Origin: Clostridium beijerinckii
GTDB taxonomy: Bacteria > Bacillota > Clostridia > Clostridiales > Clostridiaceae
DNA: 64,000 nt
Direction of reading: 5' to 3'
NCBI RefSeq assembly: GCF_036699995.1
Contig: NZ_CP144906.1
Span: 4,971,001-5,035,000, forward strand
How positions within the stretch are numbered: position 1 is the stretch's first letter; every line of letters starts with the position of its first letter. The translations under genes and the position numbers were made by a program. A model generated the notes under the pieces. It was not told the DNA's origin. It did not search any database and saw only the letters and a list, made by a program, of their open reading frames with translations. Shown here in pieces: positions 48,218 through 57,700 of the stretch.

Positions 48218-49678
48218 TTATCTTTTAAGCTTGAATTTCAAAAGTAATTTGTCTGCCAGCTCAAAAAATACCTGATCCTTAGTAAATATAAGAATTCCAG
48301 CATATATTAAGCCACATGCAAAAACCTCCACTACGCATCCAAAAAGTATGTTATGTATAACAAGCTTTATTCCAAACGTTATAGGAATGAATATCAAAGA
48401 ATAATAGAAATACTTTATATTCTCGTAAGAGAACAAATGTATATCTAATTTTATAACTTTCTTAACCAGCCTATATTCTAAACCTATTACAATAAGATTT
48501 GCTAAAAGAGTTGTACTTATAGCAGTAACCATATTAAATGTTCCTGTTAGAAATAATGTTGTATTAAAAATCAAATTAAGTATTCCTCCAATTAATACTA
48601 ACATTGCATCATACTTTTCTTTTCCGTGAAGATATATTATTTGATTCGCTATTACCCCTTCAACTCCAACACTCAACATATGGATTGAAAATATAACCAT
48701 AACCGGAACTGCTGCTAAAAATTCTGGTCCTCCAAAGATATATATAGCCTCTTTGGAAAGGCACAAAAGACCTATAGATGCTGGAAATAAAATCAGAAAA
48801 TATATCTTTATAACCCTTTTTAGTAAGACCAAATACTCACCTTTAGATTCATTTCCCAAGTAATTAGAGAGCCTTGGCATAGTAACTTGGATAACTGTTA
48901 ATAGTAGTGTACTTACTATAGTAGTTACCCTCTGAGCCATATAATAATATCCAACATCGGTAGTCCCTCCAATACTGTCTTTTAGCATAATCTTATCAAG
49001 CTGAGTATATAAAACTCCTGTATTAGAAAGAATTACAACGTAAAACATAGGTTTTAAATGTCTAAAAAATTCAAGATTAGAAAAATCAAACCTTACTTTT
49101 CTTTTTACATATACGAAACTTATTATATTATTTATAAAGTTAAATCCTATAACTAAATATAAATAAAACAAATAATCTTCTTGTTTTCTAACAAATAGCA
49201 AAATCAATGCAGAATATACTATTCTAACTATCATTGTTTTAATAGCAATGAAATCATAATTTTCTAATGCTTCATTAACCCACTCCACATAAAAAAGATT
49301 AAATACCAAATTAAATCCCATAACTATACATGTATAAAAATATGGTTCATTTTTATAAAAAATAGCTACAAATATCATGTATGCAGCTGAAGCTAGGATA
49401 TTAGTAACACTTGCAAAAAGAAACAAGCTCGTAAACGTTTGTCTAAGTTTAGCCTTGTCATCACGAACTTTACTTATTTCTCTTAGTCCATACTGGTAAA
49501 TTCCAAAGCTTGCGAATATTAAAAAATAAGCAGTTAGAGAATCTCCATATCCCATATAACCATATAATTCTTTACCAACTGATCTAGTAACTAATGGAAT
49601 TACCAAAATCGGCAATATTATGTTAAATAAGTTAAGCATTGCTTTGAATATCGCATTTTTTGAAATAGATTTAGCCAT
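48218..49678 (-). CDS. Polysaccharide/teichoic-acid flippase (Wzx/TacF-like)
   Basis: The 486-residue protein has about 14 membrane segments and belongs to the MOP superfamily of lipid-linked saccharide flippases. The opening LNLFNIILPILVIPLVTRSVG and the segment FASFGIYQYGLREISKVRDD are typical. Similar proteins in pneumococcus (TacF) export only phosphocholine-bearing teichoic chains. The neighbouring licC and licA-type genes support a comparable role here, but substrate choice is inferred. I chose the ATG at 49678 with GGAGGG 7 nt upstream over one at 49693. The gene is probably monocistronic. Confidence 0.82.
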   Translation of the reverse strand: MAKSISKNAIFKAMLNLFNIILPILVIPLVTRSVGKELYGYMGYGDSLTAYFLIFASFGIYQYGLREISKVRDDKAKLRQTFTSLFLFASVTNILASAAYMIFVAIFYKNEPYFYTCIVMGFNLVFNLFYVEWVNEALENYDFIAIKTMIVRIVYSALILLFVRKQEDYLFYLYLVIGFNFINNIISFVYVKRKVRFDFSNLEFFRHLKPMFYVVILSNTGVLYTQLDKIMLKDSIGGTTDVGYYYMAQRVTTIVSTLLLTVIQVTMPRLSNYLGNESKGEYLVLLKRVIKIYFLILFPASIGLLCLSKEAIYIFGGPEFLAAVPVMVIFSIHMLSVGVEGVIANQIIYLHGKEKYDAMLVLIGGILNLIFNTTLFLTGTFNMVTAISTTLLANLIVIGLEYRLVKKVIKLDIHLFSYENIKYFYYSLIFIPITFGIKLVIHNILFGCVVEVFACGLIYAGILIFTKDQVFFELADKLLLKFKLKR

Positions 49679-49804
49679 TTGTTTGCCCTCCATATACGTA
49701 TTCTAATCAACAATGCACATTTAATGACCTTTGAGCGCACTGCGATAAATTAGAAATTATTTTATTAAAATGCACAGTTACAATTGAATTTATTTCTACT
49801 TAAC

Positions 49805-49872
49805 AAGTTATTGACTTCGCTTAGCGCTTTTTTTATATAAGTTCTTGGTTGCGCTTCGCGCTTTTTTTATAT
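49805..49872. repeat. 34-bp tandem repeat, two copies, each with a hairpin and T7
   Basis: Units 49805-49838 and 49839-49872 match except at a few positions in the middle. Each contains a small GC-rich hairpin (CGC-TTA-GCG in the first, GCGC-TTC-GCGC in the second) followed by seven T residues on the plus strand. They resemble tandem terminators, but there is no plus-strand gene just upstream. The remaining upstream part of the 49679-50151 gap is featureless apart from the TetR site. Confidence 0.6.
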
Positions 49873-49960
49873 GTGTATATTTTTCGCTTTTTCAATTGTA
49901 CATTCTAGTTTATTCATTGTCAATTCATATACAAATTCTATGGAAAGTGTTGAAAATTTA

Positions 49961-50012
49961 TGGACTTTTTTCTTACTTTGAGTTATAATCAAACTAACAA
50001 TTGTTAGTTTGA
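49961..50012 (+). promoter_or_regulatory. Promoter and 24-bp palindromic TetR operator
   Basis: A perfect 24-bp palindrome at 49989-50012 has half-site TCAAACTAACAA. Its first base overlaps the end of a TATAAT box (49984-49989) with a TGGACT -35 at 49961-49966 (17-bp spacer). This is the usual layout of an autorepressed TetR gene, whose ATG lies 140 bp downstream. Confidence 0.75.
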
Positions 50013-50151
50013 AATTATAAGATAATAATAGTGGAATATTATGCTTATTTCTCAAACTCTAATTATAATTTATATGTATTTGTGTTTGATATATATTAAT
50101 ATAAATTAAGCACTTTAAAGTTATGCAATAATATTTTTGTGAGGAGTTTTT

Positions 50152-50760
50152 ATGAATACAAGAGAAAAAATTATATCTGAATCATTAAATCTTTTTTCAA
50201 GGAAAGGTTTTGATGCAATATCTGTTAGAGATATCGCCAAAGCAGTTGGCATAAAAGCAAGCTCTCTTTATAATCACTTCAAAAATAAGCAAGATATTTT
50301 TGATACTATAATCCAAAAATATTCAGATCTAGTAAATAAATTTTTGAACAGTATCAAAATTAGGGATAATTCTGATGAGAATCTTCCTAATAAAACAAAT
50401 TGGTTATCTGACGAATACTTTTTCAAAAAAAGTTCATACATTTTTAATTTTTACTTAGAAGACGAGAATATGATTAAATTCAGAAAATTGCTGACAATAG
50501 AGCAATGTAACAACTCTAAACTTTCAGATTTATATAATAAAATATTTATTGATGATATATTAGATTTTCAAACTGACGTATTTTCAAAATTAATAAGTTC
50601 AAACGTATTTATAAAAAAAGACCCTTATACATTAGCACTTCAATTTTACTCCCCAGTTTTCTTACTATTTTATAAGCACGAAAACTTAACTGATAAAGAA
50701 CGTAGATTCTTAGAAAATCATATTTCAGAATTCAAAGACACATATATAGTGAAAGGATGA
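50152..50760 (+). CDS. TetR-family transcriptional repressor
   Basis: The 202-residue protein has an N-terminal TetR helix-turn-helix (ESLNLFSRKGFDAISVRDIA, then KASSLYNHFKNKQDIF) and a helical ligand domain of unknown specificity. GAGGAG precedes the ATG. It is the first gene of a two-gene unit with the flavin reductase-like gene 6 bp further on. A perfect 24-bp palindrome overlaps its promoter, so it probably represses its own operon until an unknown inducer, perhaps a quinone or nitroaromatic, is bound. Confidence 0.88.
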   Translation: MNTREKIISESLNLFSRKGFDAISVRDIAKAVGIKASSLYNHFKNKQDIFDTIIQKYSDLVNKFLNSIKIRDNSDENLPNKTNWLSDEYFFKKSSYIFNFYLEDENMIKFRKLLTIEQCNNSKLSDLYNKIFIDDILDFQTDVFSKLISSNVFIKKDPYTLALQFYSPVFLLFYKHENLTDKERRFLENHISEFKDTYIVKG

Positions 50761-50766
50761 TCACTT

Positions 50767-51462
50767 GTGAATGTAATTGTCATTTATGATAACTCAAGCG
50801 AGACAAATACATATAATTGTGTGCAACTCTTGCTAAATGCTCTTAAACTTAATATTGAATTAAAAGTCACGGAATTTTTCTTATCAAAAGATTATATTTA
50901 CAATGGACGTCTTTCTTATCCCGATATTGATTCAAAAACTGTTAATGGTATGGAGTACATCATAAATTCATTAGATAGCTCTGATTTACTTATAATAGCT
51001 TCTCCAGTATCAAAATGTGATATTAGCAATGAAATGAAACTGTTTTTGCACAGACTATCTTGTTGTTACCTATTAAGTAGCTCAAGATCCCAAATAAATG
51101 ATAAAATAGGATTGTCCATATCAACAACTTCTGGTGCTGGTCTTTTTTATACATCTAAAATTCTAAAGAGAAATCTTAATTCATTAGGAATAAAAAACAC
51201 TTTAAAGTTTTGTAGAACTCTTTATGAGATAAGTTGGGAAGATGTGAGTTTAAAAACTAAAATGAGAATACATAAGGATATTTTCAAACTTTCCTACAAA
51301 ATATTAGGCCTACATAATCGTACATACAATAAGAAAAGATCAATTTTAAGAAAAGTGATTTTTTCAAAAGATAATAACGCTCTTATAGATAGCAGCCCAA
51401 ATATTATACAATTAAGTTCCTGGAAATATCAATCTCACTTGCATAATAGACATATTCAGTAG
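50767..51462 (+). CDS. Flavodoxin-like NAD(P)H-dependent FMN reductase family protein
   Basis: The 231-residue product has a flavodoxin-like Rossmann fold: an opening VIVIYDNSSETNTYNC phosphate loop, LIIASPVSKCDISNEMKLFLHR, and STTSGAG in the central flavin-binding region. It starts at a GTG (50767) with AAAGGATGA upstream. The C-terminal ~60 residues are basic and unusual for the family. TetR-linked enzymes of this type often reduce quinones or electrophiles. Function is inferred from the fold and pairing with TetR. Confidence 0.72.
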   Translation: MNVIVIYDNSSETNTYNCVQLLLNALKLNIELKVTEFFLSKDYIYNGRLSYPDIDSKTVNGMEYIINSLDSSDLLIIASPVSKCDISNEMKLFLHRLSCCYLLSSSRSQINDKIGLSISTTSGAGLFYTSKILKRNLNSLGIKNTLKFCRTLYEISWEDVSLKTKMRIHKDIFKLSYKILGLHNRTYNKKRSILRKVIFSKDNNALIDSSPNIIQLSSWKYQSHLHNRHIQ

Positions 51463-51488
51463 CCTTTTAAACATATATTTTTACATAA

Positions 51489-51543
51489 AAAACTACACAA
51501 AAATATACCTTTATCAAAATAAGTATATTTTAGTGTAGTTTTT
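51489..51543. terminator. Bidirectional terminator between the reductase and licC genes
   Basis: AAACTACAC and AAAATATAC arms pair with GTATATTTT and GTGTAGTTT, followed by a T run on the plus strand and flanked by A residues for the minus direction. Confidence 0.8.
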
Positions 51544-51581
51544 CATATTTCCATATTATATTTTGCTTTTATATCATTAAA

Positions 51582-52277
51582 TTATAATTTAAGTGCGTTT
51601 TTCAGATATGCTAGATCCTCCAATGAATCTATTTCAAATATATCATTTGATTGTATCTTTTCGATATGCACTTCCATGTCCTTAAGATTATCTACAGCAA
51701 TACTATCCCAATATAAATCTCTAAAGTCTCCTTTGTTTATTGCTTCTTCAACTTTATTAGAAATAAATTCGCCATCTTTAGCAGTCCAAAAAGATGCTCC
51801 TGACATTATAAAATCAGGTTTATCTCCTTCTTTTCCAATTTCAACACTATGTATTCTGCCATCTTCATCATATTTCAAAATCCACTCACCTATTATATTT
51901 TCTTTACAAGCTGAATAATATAATGATGTTTTCGGTTTACTTTTAGGTAAGAAATTCCTTGTGATATAGTTATCTGCGTCAATTACAAATGCATCCCTAA
52001 GGTATTGCCTAACTAAATACATAGTATATATATTATTATAGATATCGTATTTATCATTAACTACTTTGATTAAATTATATTTCTTAACTATATCATCAAA
52101 CTTTTCATGGAGATATCCAGTTAATACTATAATCTCGTTAATCCCAATCTCCTTTAAATTTATTATTTGCCTTTCAAGTAAAGACATCCCATTGACTTCT
52201 ATTAAAGATTTTGGAGTATTTTCGGTTAATGGTCTTAATCTAGTTCCCATACCCGCTGCCATTAAAATTGCTCTCAT
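51582..52277 (-). CDS. licC: Choline-phosphate cytidylyltransferase
   Basis: The 231-residue protein is a sugar-nucleotide-transferase-fold cytidylyltransferase with AAGMGTRLRPLTENTPKSL at the N-terminus and VIDADNYI holding the metal-binding Asp. The C-terminal half (SGASFWTAKDGE and DLYWDSIAVDN) follows the pattern of pneumococcal LicC, which makes CDP-choline from phosphocholine and CTP. It lies 123 bp downstream of the licA-like fusion gene on the same strand, making a two-gene unit. No licD transferase gene is in this window. Confidence 0.9.
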   Translation of the reverse strand: MRAILMAAGMGTRLRPLTENTPKSLIEVNGMSLLERQIINLKEIGINEIIVLTGYLHEKFDDIVKKYNLIKVVNDKYDIYNNIYTMYLVRQYLRDAFVIDADNYITRNFLPKSKPKTSLYYSACKENIIGEWILKYDEDGRIHSVEIGKEGDKPDFIMSGASFWTAKDGEFISNKVEEAINKGDFRDLYWDSIAVDNLKDMEVHIEKIQSNDIFEIDSLEDLAYLKNALKL

Positions 52278-52380
52278 ATCTACTTTCTCCTCAGCTAATT
52301 AAAAATATATAAATCATCTTAAATTTCAATACATATAAATAAACAAATTATATCCTAGGCTTATGTGATATCTAACCAGA

Positions 52381-52401
52381 ATTATAAATTCGATTTATAA
52401 T
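52381..52401 (-). terminator. Small AT-rich hairpin after the licA-like gene
   Basis: ATTATAAAT and ATTTATAAT flank a 3-nt loop at the stop codon of the licA-like gene. The stem is weak, so it may only partly separate that gene from licC. Confidence 0.4.
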
Positions 52402-54251
52402 TAAAGTTTATTTAAATATTCCTTAGCTCTATTATATCTATCTATTCCATAAGTACCAAAATCGTCTCCTTCTGCTTCCTTGATCAATGTCCAAACAGCC
52501 CATAAGAAATCTTGGCATATTTGATGAATTAATAATCTTCTTCTTGAATCTTTATCAGCATCTTTTCCTTTAAAATATAATCTAAACATTAACTCTATAT
52601 CATCTTCTGAAAATTCATTTTCTAAAGAAAGAGCTGCCAAATCCCACATATCATCGTTAATCCCGCTGTATTCCCAGTCGATTAAATAAATTCTGCCTGC
52701 AGTATCCTTAACAAAGTTCTCCGAAACCAAATCATTATGAGATGGAACATATACTCTGTTGCATCTATTTAGCTCTTCTTCAAGAGCCATAACCTTTTCT
52801 CTTACTTCAGCATAATCCTCAAAAAAGTCTCCATTATCTTTTCTTAAAATCCCTTCATATTTTTCAAGTTCTCTAAACATACTGAACTCATTATCCATAT
52901 GAAAATCAGTACATTCATGCAGGTCTCTTAAGATAGCTGTAACTTGTTTTAAGTTTTCTTCTTTCTTAATACTTCTATGAGTTAAAGTTTCTGCATTTTC
53001 TATAAACCTAGATATTTTAACTCCAGTTTCAAGATTGAAATAAGGTACTTCTACATTATAGCCTTTCTCAGAAGCAATCGCCGAATTAAACATTTCTGTG
53101 TTTCTATTAATCATTTGCTCTGTTCCAACACCTGCTACTCTTAATATGTATCTATCACCTTTAACACATATTTTATAATTTTTATTTGTCATACCACCTG
53201 CTGGCTCAACTTCTGTAATATCTTCATCTGTTACCTTTAAAGATTCTCTAACAATAGATTTTATGTTGCTTATCTCATAACTTAACTCTCTTCTTCTTAT
53301 AGTTGGATAAAGATAATTCTTGATTTTTTCATATTCTTTAGAACTATCTGCATCCCCCCATGCAAGATCATCTATTTTAACAAAACCGATATTATAATTT
53401 CTAGCAACATCTAAAAGTACATATTCATAATTTAAATACGGATTTACATTCCCCTTAAATTCTTCAAGCATCATTGTATATAATTTATATGATATCTTAG
53501 TAAGTCCTATCATTTCTCCATCAATTCTATTAAATTGATGAATATCTTTGGACATCTTAAACAAGTGATTATCCCTTATTTCAACAAATGCTTCATCACC
53601 TGATCCACTTTCATTTGTAAAAAGAATACAATCACGATTTGGACTTTCCGCTAATTCCTTAATAGCTCTTTTTTCGAAAATCAAATCATTTTCAATAAGT
53701 AAAAAATCATCATCTATATAATCTTTAGCTAAAGATAATGAATGCATTGTTCCTGTCCACTTATAAGTGTCGCTTTTTACTAATATTATATTTTTACTAT
53801 TTTTAAAAGCTTCTTCATAGTACTGACTTTCATATCCAGTTACTATGACAGTCTTAGTTATTCCATTTTCTTTTAAAATATTTAGAGTTCTATCAATAAG
53901 CCTAAAGTCTTCAATATCCAACATTCCTACAGGTTTCCCAAATTCCTCTGCCTTACCTGCTGCAAGTATTACAGCTTGTTTAACTATTTTTTTCTCTTCT
54001 TCATGAATCTTTAATCTAGTACTTTTTGCAGAAGCAATATTTTCTTCTAAAAACTTCATGCCCTTTTCAGTTACTTTATATAAAGTTCCTCTATTATTTG
54101 TTATTCTGTCAATAAATCCATCCATAGTAAATTCCTTTAAAACTGCATTAACCTTCCCAAGGGATATATTAGTTCTTTTAGCCAATTCTCTTTGATTAAT
54201 ATTAAAATTATCATTCAGCGTCTTTAAAATTTCTATCCTATCTTCTAACAT
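52401..54251 (-). CDS. licA: Winged-helix / nucleotidyltransferase-like / LicA choline kinase fusion
   Basis: The 616-residue protein has three parts. Residues 1-75 form a winged helix (NQRELAKRTNISLGKVNAVL, RGTLYKVTEKG). Residues ~90-320 are a nucleotidyltransferase-like domain with AVILAAGKAEEFGKPVGML and LIENDLIFE, in which the usual G-x-G-x-R loop and DxD are altered. Residues ~330-616 are a choline/ethanolamine kinase of LicA type with PSHNDLVSEN and IYLIDWEYSG catalytic motifs intact. It would phosphorylate choline in the cytoplasm for LicC. A palindrome lies at its own predicted start site, so the winged helix may be an autoregulator; that is inference. Confidence 0.88.
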   Translation of the reverse strand: MLEDRIEILKTLNDNFNINQRELAKRTNISLGKVNAVLKEFTMDGFIDRITNNRGTLYKVTEKGMKFLEENIASAKSTRLKIHEEEKKIVKQAVILAAGKAEEFGKPVGMLDIEDFRLIDRTLNILKENGITKTVIVTGYESQYYEEAFKNSKNIILVKSDTYKWTGTMHSLSLAKDYIDDDFLLIENDLIFEKRAIKELAESPNRDCILFTNESGSGDEAFVEIRDNHLFKMSKDIHQFNRIDGEMIGLTKISYKLYTMMLEEFKGNVNPYLNYEYVLLDVARNYNIGFVKIDDLAWGDADSSKEYEKIKNYLYPTIRRRELSYEISNIKSIVRESLKVTDEDITEVEPAGGMTNKNYKICVKGDRYILRVAGVGTEQMINRNTEMFNSAIASEKGYNVEVPYFNLETGVKISRFIENAETLTHRSIKKEENLKQVTAILRDLHECTDFHMDNEFSMFRELEKYEGILRKDNGDFFEDYAEVREKVMALEEELNRCNRVYVPSHNDLVSENFVKDTAGRIYLIDWEYSGINDDMWDLAALSLENEFSEDDIELMFRLYFKGKDADKDSRRRLLIHQICQDFLWAVWTLIKEAEGDDFGTYGIDRYNRAKEYLNKL

Positions 54252-54291
54252 ATTACACCTAACTCCCCTTTAATTAAACATAGCATTTATT

Positions 54292-54306
54292 GTTCGAATT
54301 TTGAAC
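54292..54306. promoter_or_regulatory. GTTC-N7-GAAC palindrome at the licA-fusion promoter
   Basis: On the minus strand it reads GTTCAAAATTCGAAC and begins 7 bp after the -10 element, covering the expected start site. It matches the palindrome before the DMT transporter (47953-47967) in half-sites, spacing and position. Confidence 0.65.
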
Positions 54307-54313
54307 TATAATT

Positions 54314-54342
54314 ATTATATTCCCTAAAATTCCAGTTGTCAA
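54314..54342 (-). promoter_or_regulatory. Consensus sigma-A promoter of the licA-licC operon
   Basis: On the minus strand TTGACA (54342-54337) and TATAAT (54319-54314) are both perfect and 17 bp apart. Transcription should start near 54307, giving a ~55-nt leader. Confidence 0.85.
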
Positions 54343-54446
54343 TAAAAACTCCCTTGTATATTTCTGCCCCAAAGTTCGCCTCTATATGATACTTGTTTAA
54401 AATCAAATACATTTGTTTTAATTTGAACTCTTAATATTTAAAAAAA

Positions 54447-54530
54447 CACTAAGAGGAAAGCCAAACTCACTTTTCGCTTGCCTAAATCTTTAATCAGACA
54501 AGCGAAAGTTGAAAAACCTCCCTCTTAGTG
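54447..54530 (-). terminator. Elaborate 84-nt hairpin with T7, downstream of the large choline-binding protein gene
   Basis: CACTAAGAGG and CCTCTTAGTG form the base stem. After an internal loop, CTTTCGCTTG and its partner form a second 10-bp stem. Seven T residues follow on the minus strand. It is larger and more structured than other terminators here, and lies 175 bp past the stop codon. The remainder of the 54252-54704 gap holds the licA promoter and a small TGAGCTAT/ATAGCTCA hairpin (54654-54686). Confidence 0.6.
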
Positions 54531-54704
54531 CCTTTTGTATAGAAATTTCTAAATCCCTGCTATACACGTACGTATTTGATTTGTAAATATAATCTTACAT
54601 CCACCAATCATAATTCATTGGAAACTGTAGAAATAGCATAATCTTTATTTCGATGAGCTATATGTACACTTAGAAGTCATAGCTCAACAAAACTATAAAT
54701 ATTT

Positions 54705-57700
54705 TTAGTACATAGCTCCATCTTGTCCAAATTTATATACACCATCATCGATATACATACTTTGATTTACAACCATTTGTCCATTTGGAGTAAAGTAATA
54801 CCATTTTCCATTTAAATTTAACCAGCCTTTTTTCATTACTCCATTTAGTCCTAAGTAATACCAGCTATTATTTAAATTCATCCATCCTTTTCTCATCTCT
54901 CCAGTTGTTGGATCTAGATAATATGTTTGACCAGTCTTATCATCAACTTTCCAACCTGATGCTCTATATCCTAAATTATTTAGATAGTAGTACTTTCCGC
55001 CAGTAGATACCCATGCATTTTTAACTTGTCTGCTCTTTTTATCGAAATACACTGGCTTTCCATTTACAGTTCCCCATTCATCATATTTGGTTAGATCTAC
55101 CCAACAATCATTATAATCATCGTAAAATTGATCATCATCACTGCCGCTATCATTATTATCATCATTATCCCAATCCGAAGAATCAACTCTATAAACTTCT
55201 AAAGTGTAAGTTTTAGTCTCTTTGCCATCTTCAGATATAACCTCTATATCAATCTCCGTTTTCTGAGCTCCTTTAAGGCTAACACTTATTGCAGAATCTA
55301 AATATTCCTCTCCATTAACACTAATTGTTGATTTAGAATCTTCTGCTATTGGAGTTACATTAATCTTAGATACACTTTGATCAACTCGAACTTTAGTTAT
55401 ATCTTCTTTAGGATCAAATGTATAATCTCCTTGGCTAAGAATAACATTTTTTAAATTAGCATTACTACCTTTTGAATTATTTTTAATTACAATACTGTAT
55501 GTCTTACTAGTTTTTCCATCCTGCGCTGTAACAACTATAGTTATGGTTGTATTGCCATTTGTATTTAAAGGAATTTCATTTGCTTCTCCAGAAGTTAAAT
55601 CGTAAGTTGCATCACTTCCATTAATACTTGCAATAATTGACTTAACATTATCATCTTGGGCTATCGCTGTTATTTTTTCTGTTGTATCTTCTTTTGCCAC
55701 AGTAGTTGTATAATCTAATTTATCACTTGAAAATCCAGAATTTCCATCACTATCAGTTAAAGTATATCCTGAAATCTTTAATGAATTTAATGAAGCATTG
55801 CTTGAACTTGCGCCTGGATCTGGTGTCACTTCACCTGTAAAATTTTCTGGAAGATAAAACACATAACTATCTCCTACAGTATACGTACCAGTTTTGACTT
55901 TTACATCCTGTCCATTCTCATCTTTCTTTATTTCAACCTTATCATAATAGGCTTGAACAACCATTTTCTTTCTACTATGAGCAATATTCACATTAAGGCT
56001 AGTACTTCTTAAAAGATCGCTATCAGGTAGATTATTCACTGATTCAGTGGCCTCCTCAAGATTAGTACTATTTACATCATCTGCAAAAAATACTTTTATA
56101 TACTCATGCTTATCGCTTTGATGACCTGTAAAAGAAACTATAACTGAATTTGCATCAGGTGACCCATAATACAAATCATAACTACGCCTCGATGAAGTAA
56201 AACTAACTTCCCCATTATTCGCTTTAGTTACTCCTGGTTGTGTTAACACAACATCACTATTGCTATCTGTAGTTTTACTAAATTCTAAATTCATTGTAAA
56301 GTTATTATCATTATTTATAACAACGACATCTAATAGATATCTCGCTAATATCTTTGACGAATTAGTTATATTTCCATCTTTTCCTTCATAGGCATCTATC
56401 TGTATCTGATTATAATCTGAGCTCGTATCAAAATTAACATATTGTTTTCCATTCTTTAGCTGTGATTGTTCAGTTTTAGTCTTACCTGATGAATCCTTAT
56501 AATTATTGGTAACAGTATATGCTACATTGTTACTGGATTGAGATCTTATTAACGTAGGATTTATACTTATCATTCCAGCTCTTGAATCTACATATATTTT
56601 TCCTTTATATTCTGAAAAGCCAGATGTAGTTTTTGTAACAGTAAACGACTTTCCAATATATGCTTTAACATCATCATCATCATTAAAGTCAAGCTTTGTT
56701 ATTCCTGCATTTTTTAAACTATAATCTTTTTCTGCATCTAATTTATTGTATCTAATTTCTACTGCATATGCCTTCGCTATCTTTACAGTAGAGCTACTGT
56801 CGTTAGCAACTGAGTTTACCTTAATTACTATCAAATCCGACTTGCTTCGATTTGATAAATCCCCGGATAATTTCTGTCCGTTAAGACTGAAGCTTCCATC
56901 AACAGCACGTATACCATTCTTATATAATTCAACACCTTTATCTAAATTAATCATATCTCCAAAAGTCATGATATATTTTAATGCTGAAAGTGAGTCTGGC
57001 ACATCAAAATTATATCTTAATTTCATATTCGGATCTGGTGTCACTGCAGTTGAATACAAAAATGGTACTGTATTATTTTCATTTTTTGTAGGATCTGAAA
57101 TCTCATCTTTATCATTAAATGCATCTGCATCACCAACATAAGCTTTAAATGTCATTTCACTTATTTGGTTAGTTGCATAATCCTTACCATTTTCTATTGT
57201 TATTGATTTTTCATATTTTGTAACTGTCTTCTCTCCAGCTGGATCCGGAGTTGCATCTTGTGTTACAGTCCCATCAGAATCTTTAGTTTCTTTATATATT
57301 ATTGACAATGTTGTTATTTTAACTGCATATTTAATTTTATTAACCCCTGCTGGTAAACCTGTTATCTTTACCCCTATTCTTTCCGAATCATTTTCTACAG
57401 GAGTCGGTCCACCATTTCCTGTACTGTTACTATAACTTAAAGTTATTCCCATCCCTGCCACAGCATTTTGTCCGTCTGTATTAGCAGTTCCATCATCATT
57501 GATTAGTATAGCTTCATTTATAGCCTTAACAACTATTTCCTGCTTTGTTACTCCAGTAATTGATGATTTTGAATCTTTCGCCTGTTGTATCAATTCAGCT
57601 TGAGTCTTTTGAATATTTTTAAGAGATATGTCAAAATTATCCTCAAGAGAATTAGCAGTATGTATCTCTTCTTGAGTAGTGCTATCTATTCTACTTGGAA

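Noticed and set aside
49867..50055. A 62-codon minus-strand frame upstream of the TetR gene
   Set aside because: It overlaps the TetR promoter and palindrome, has no good ribosome-binding site and no recognisable features.
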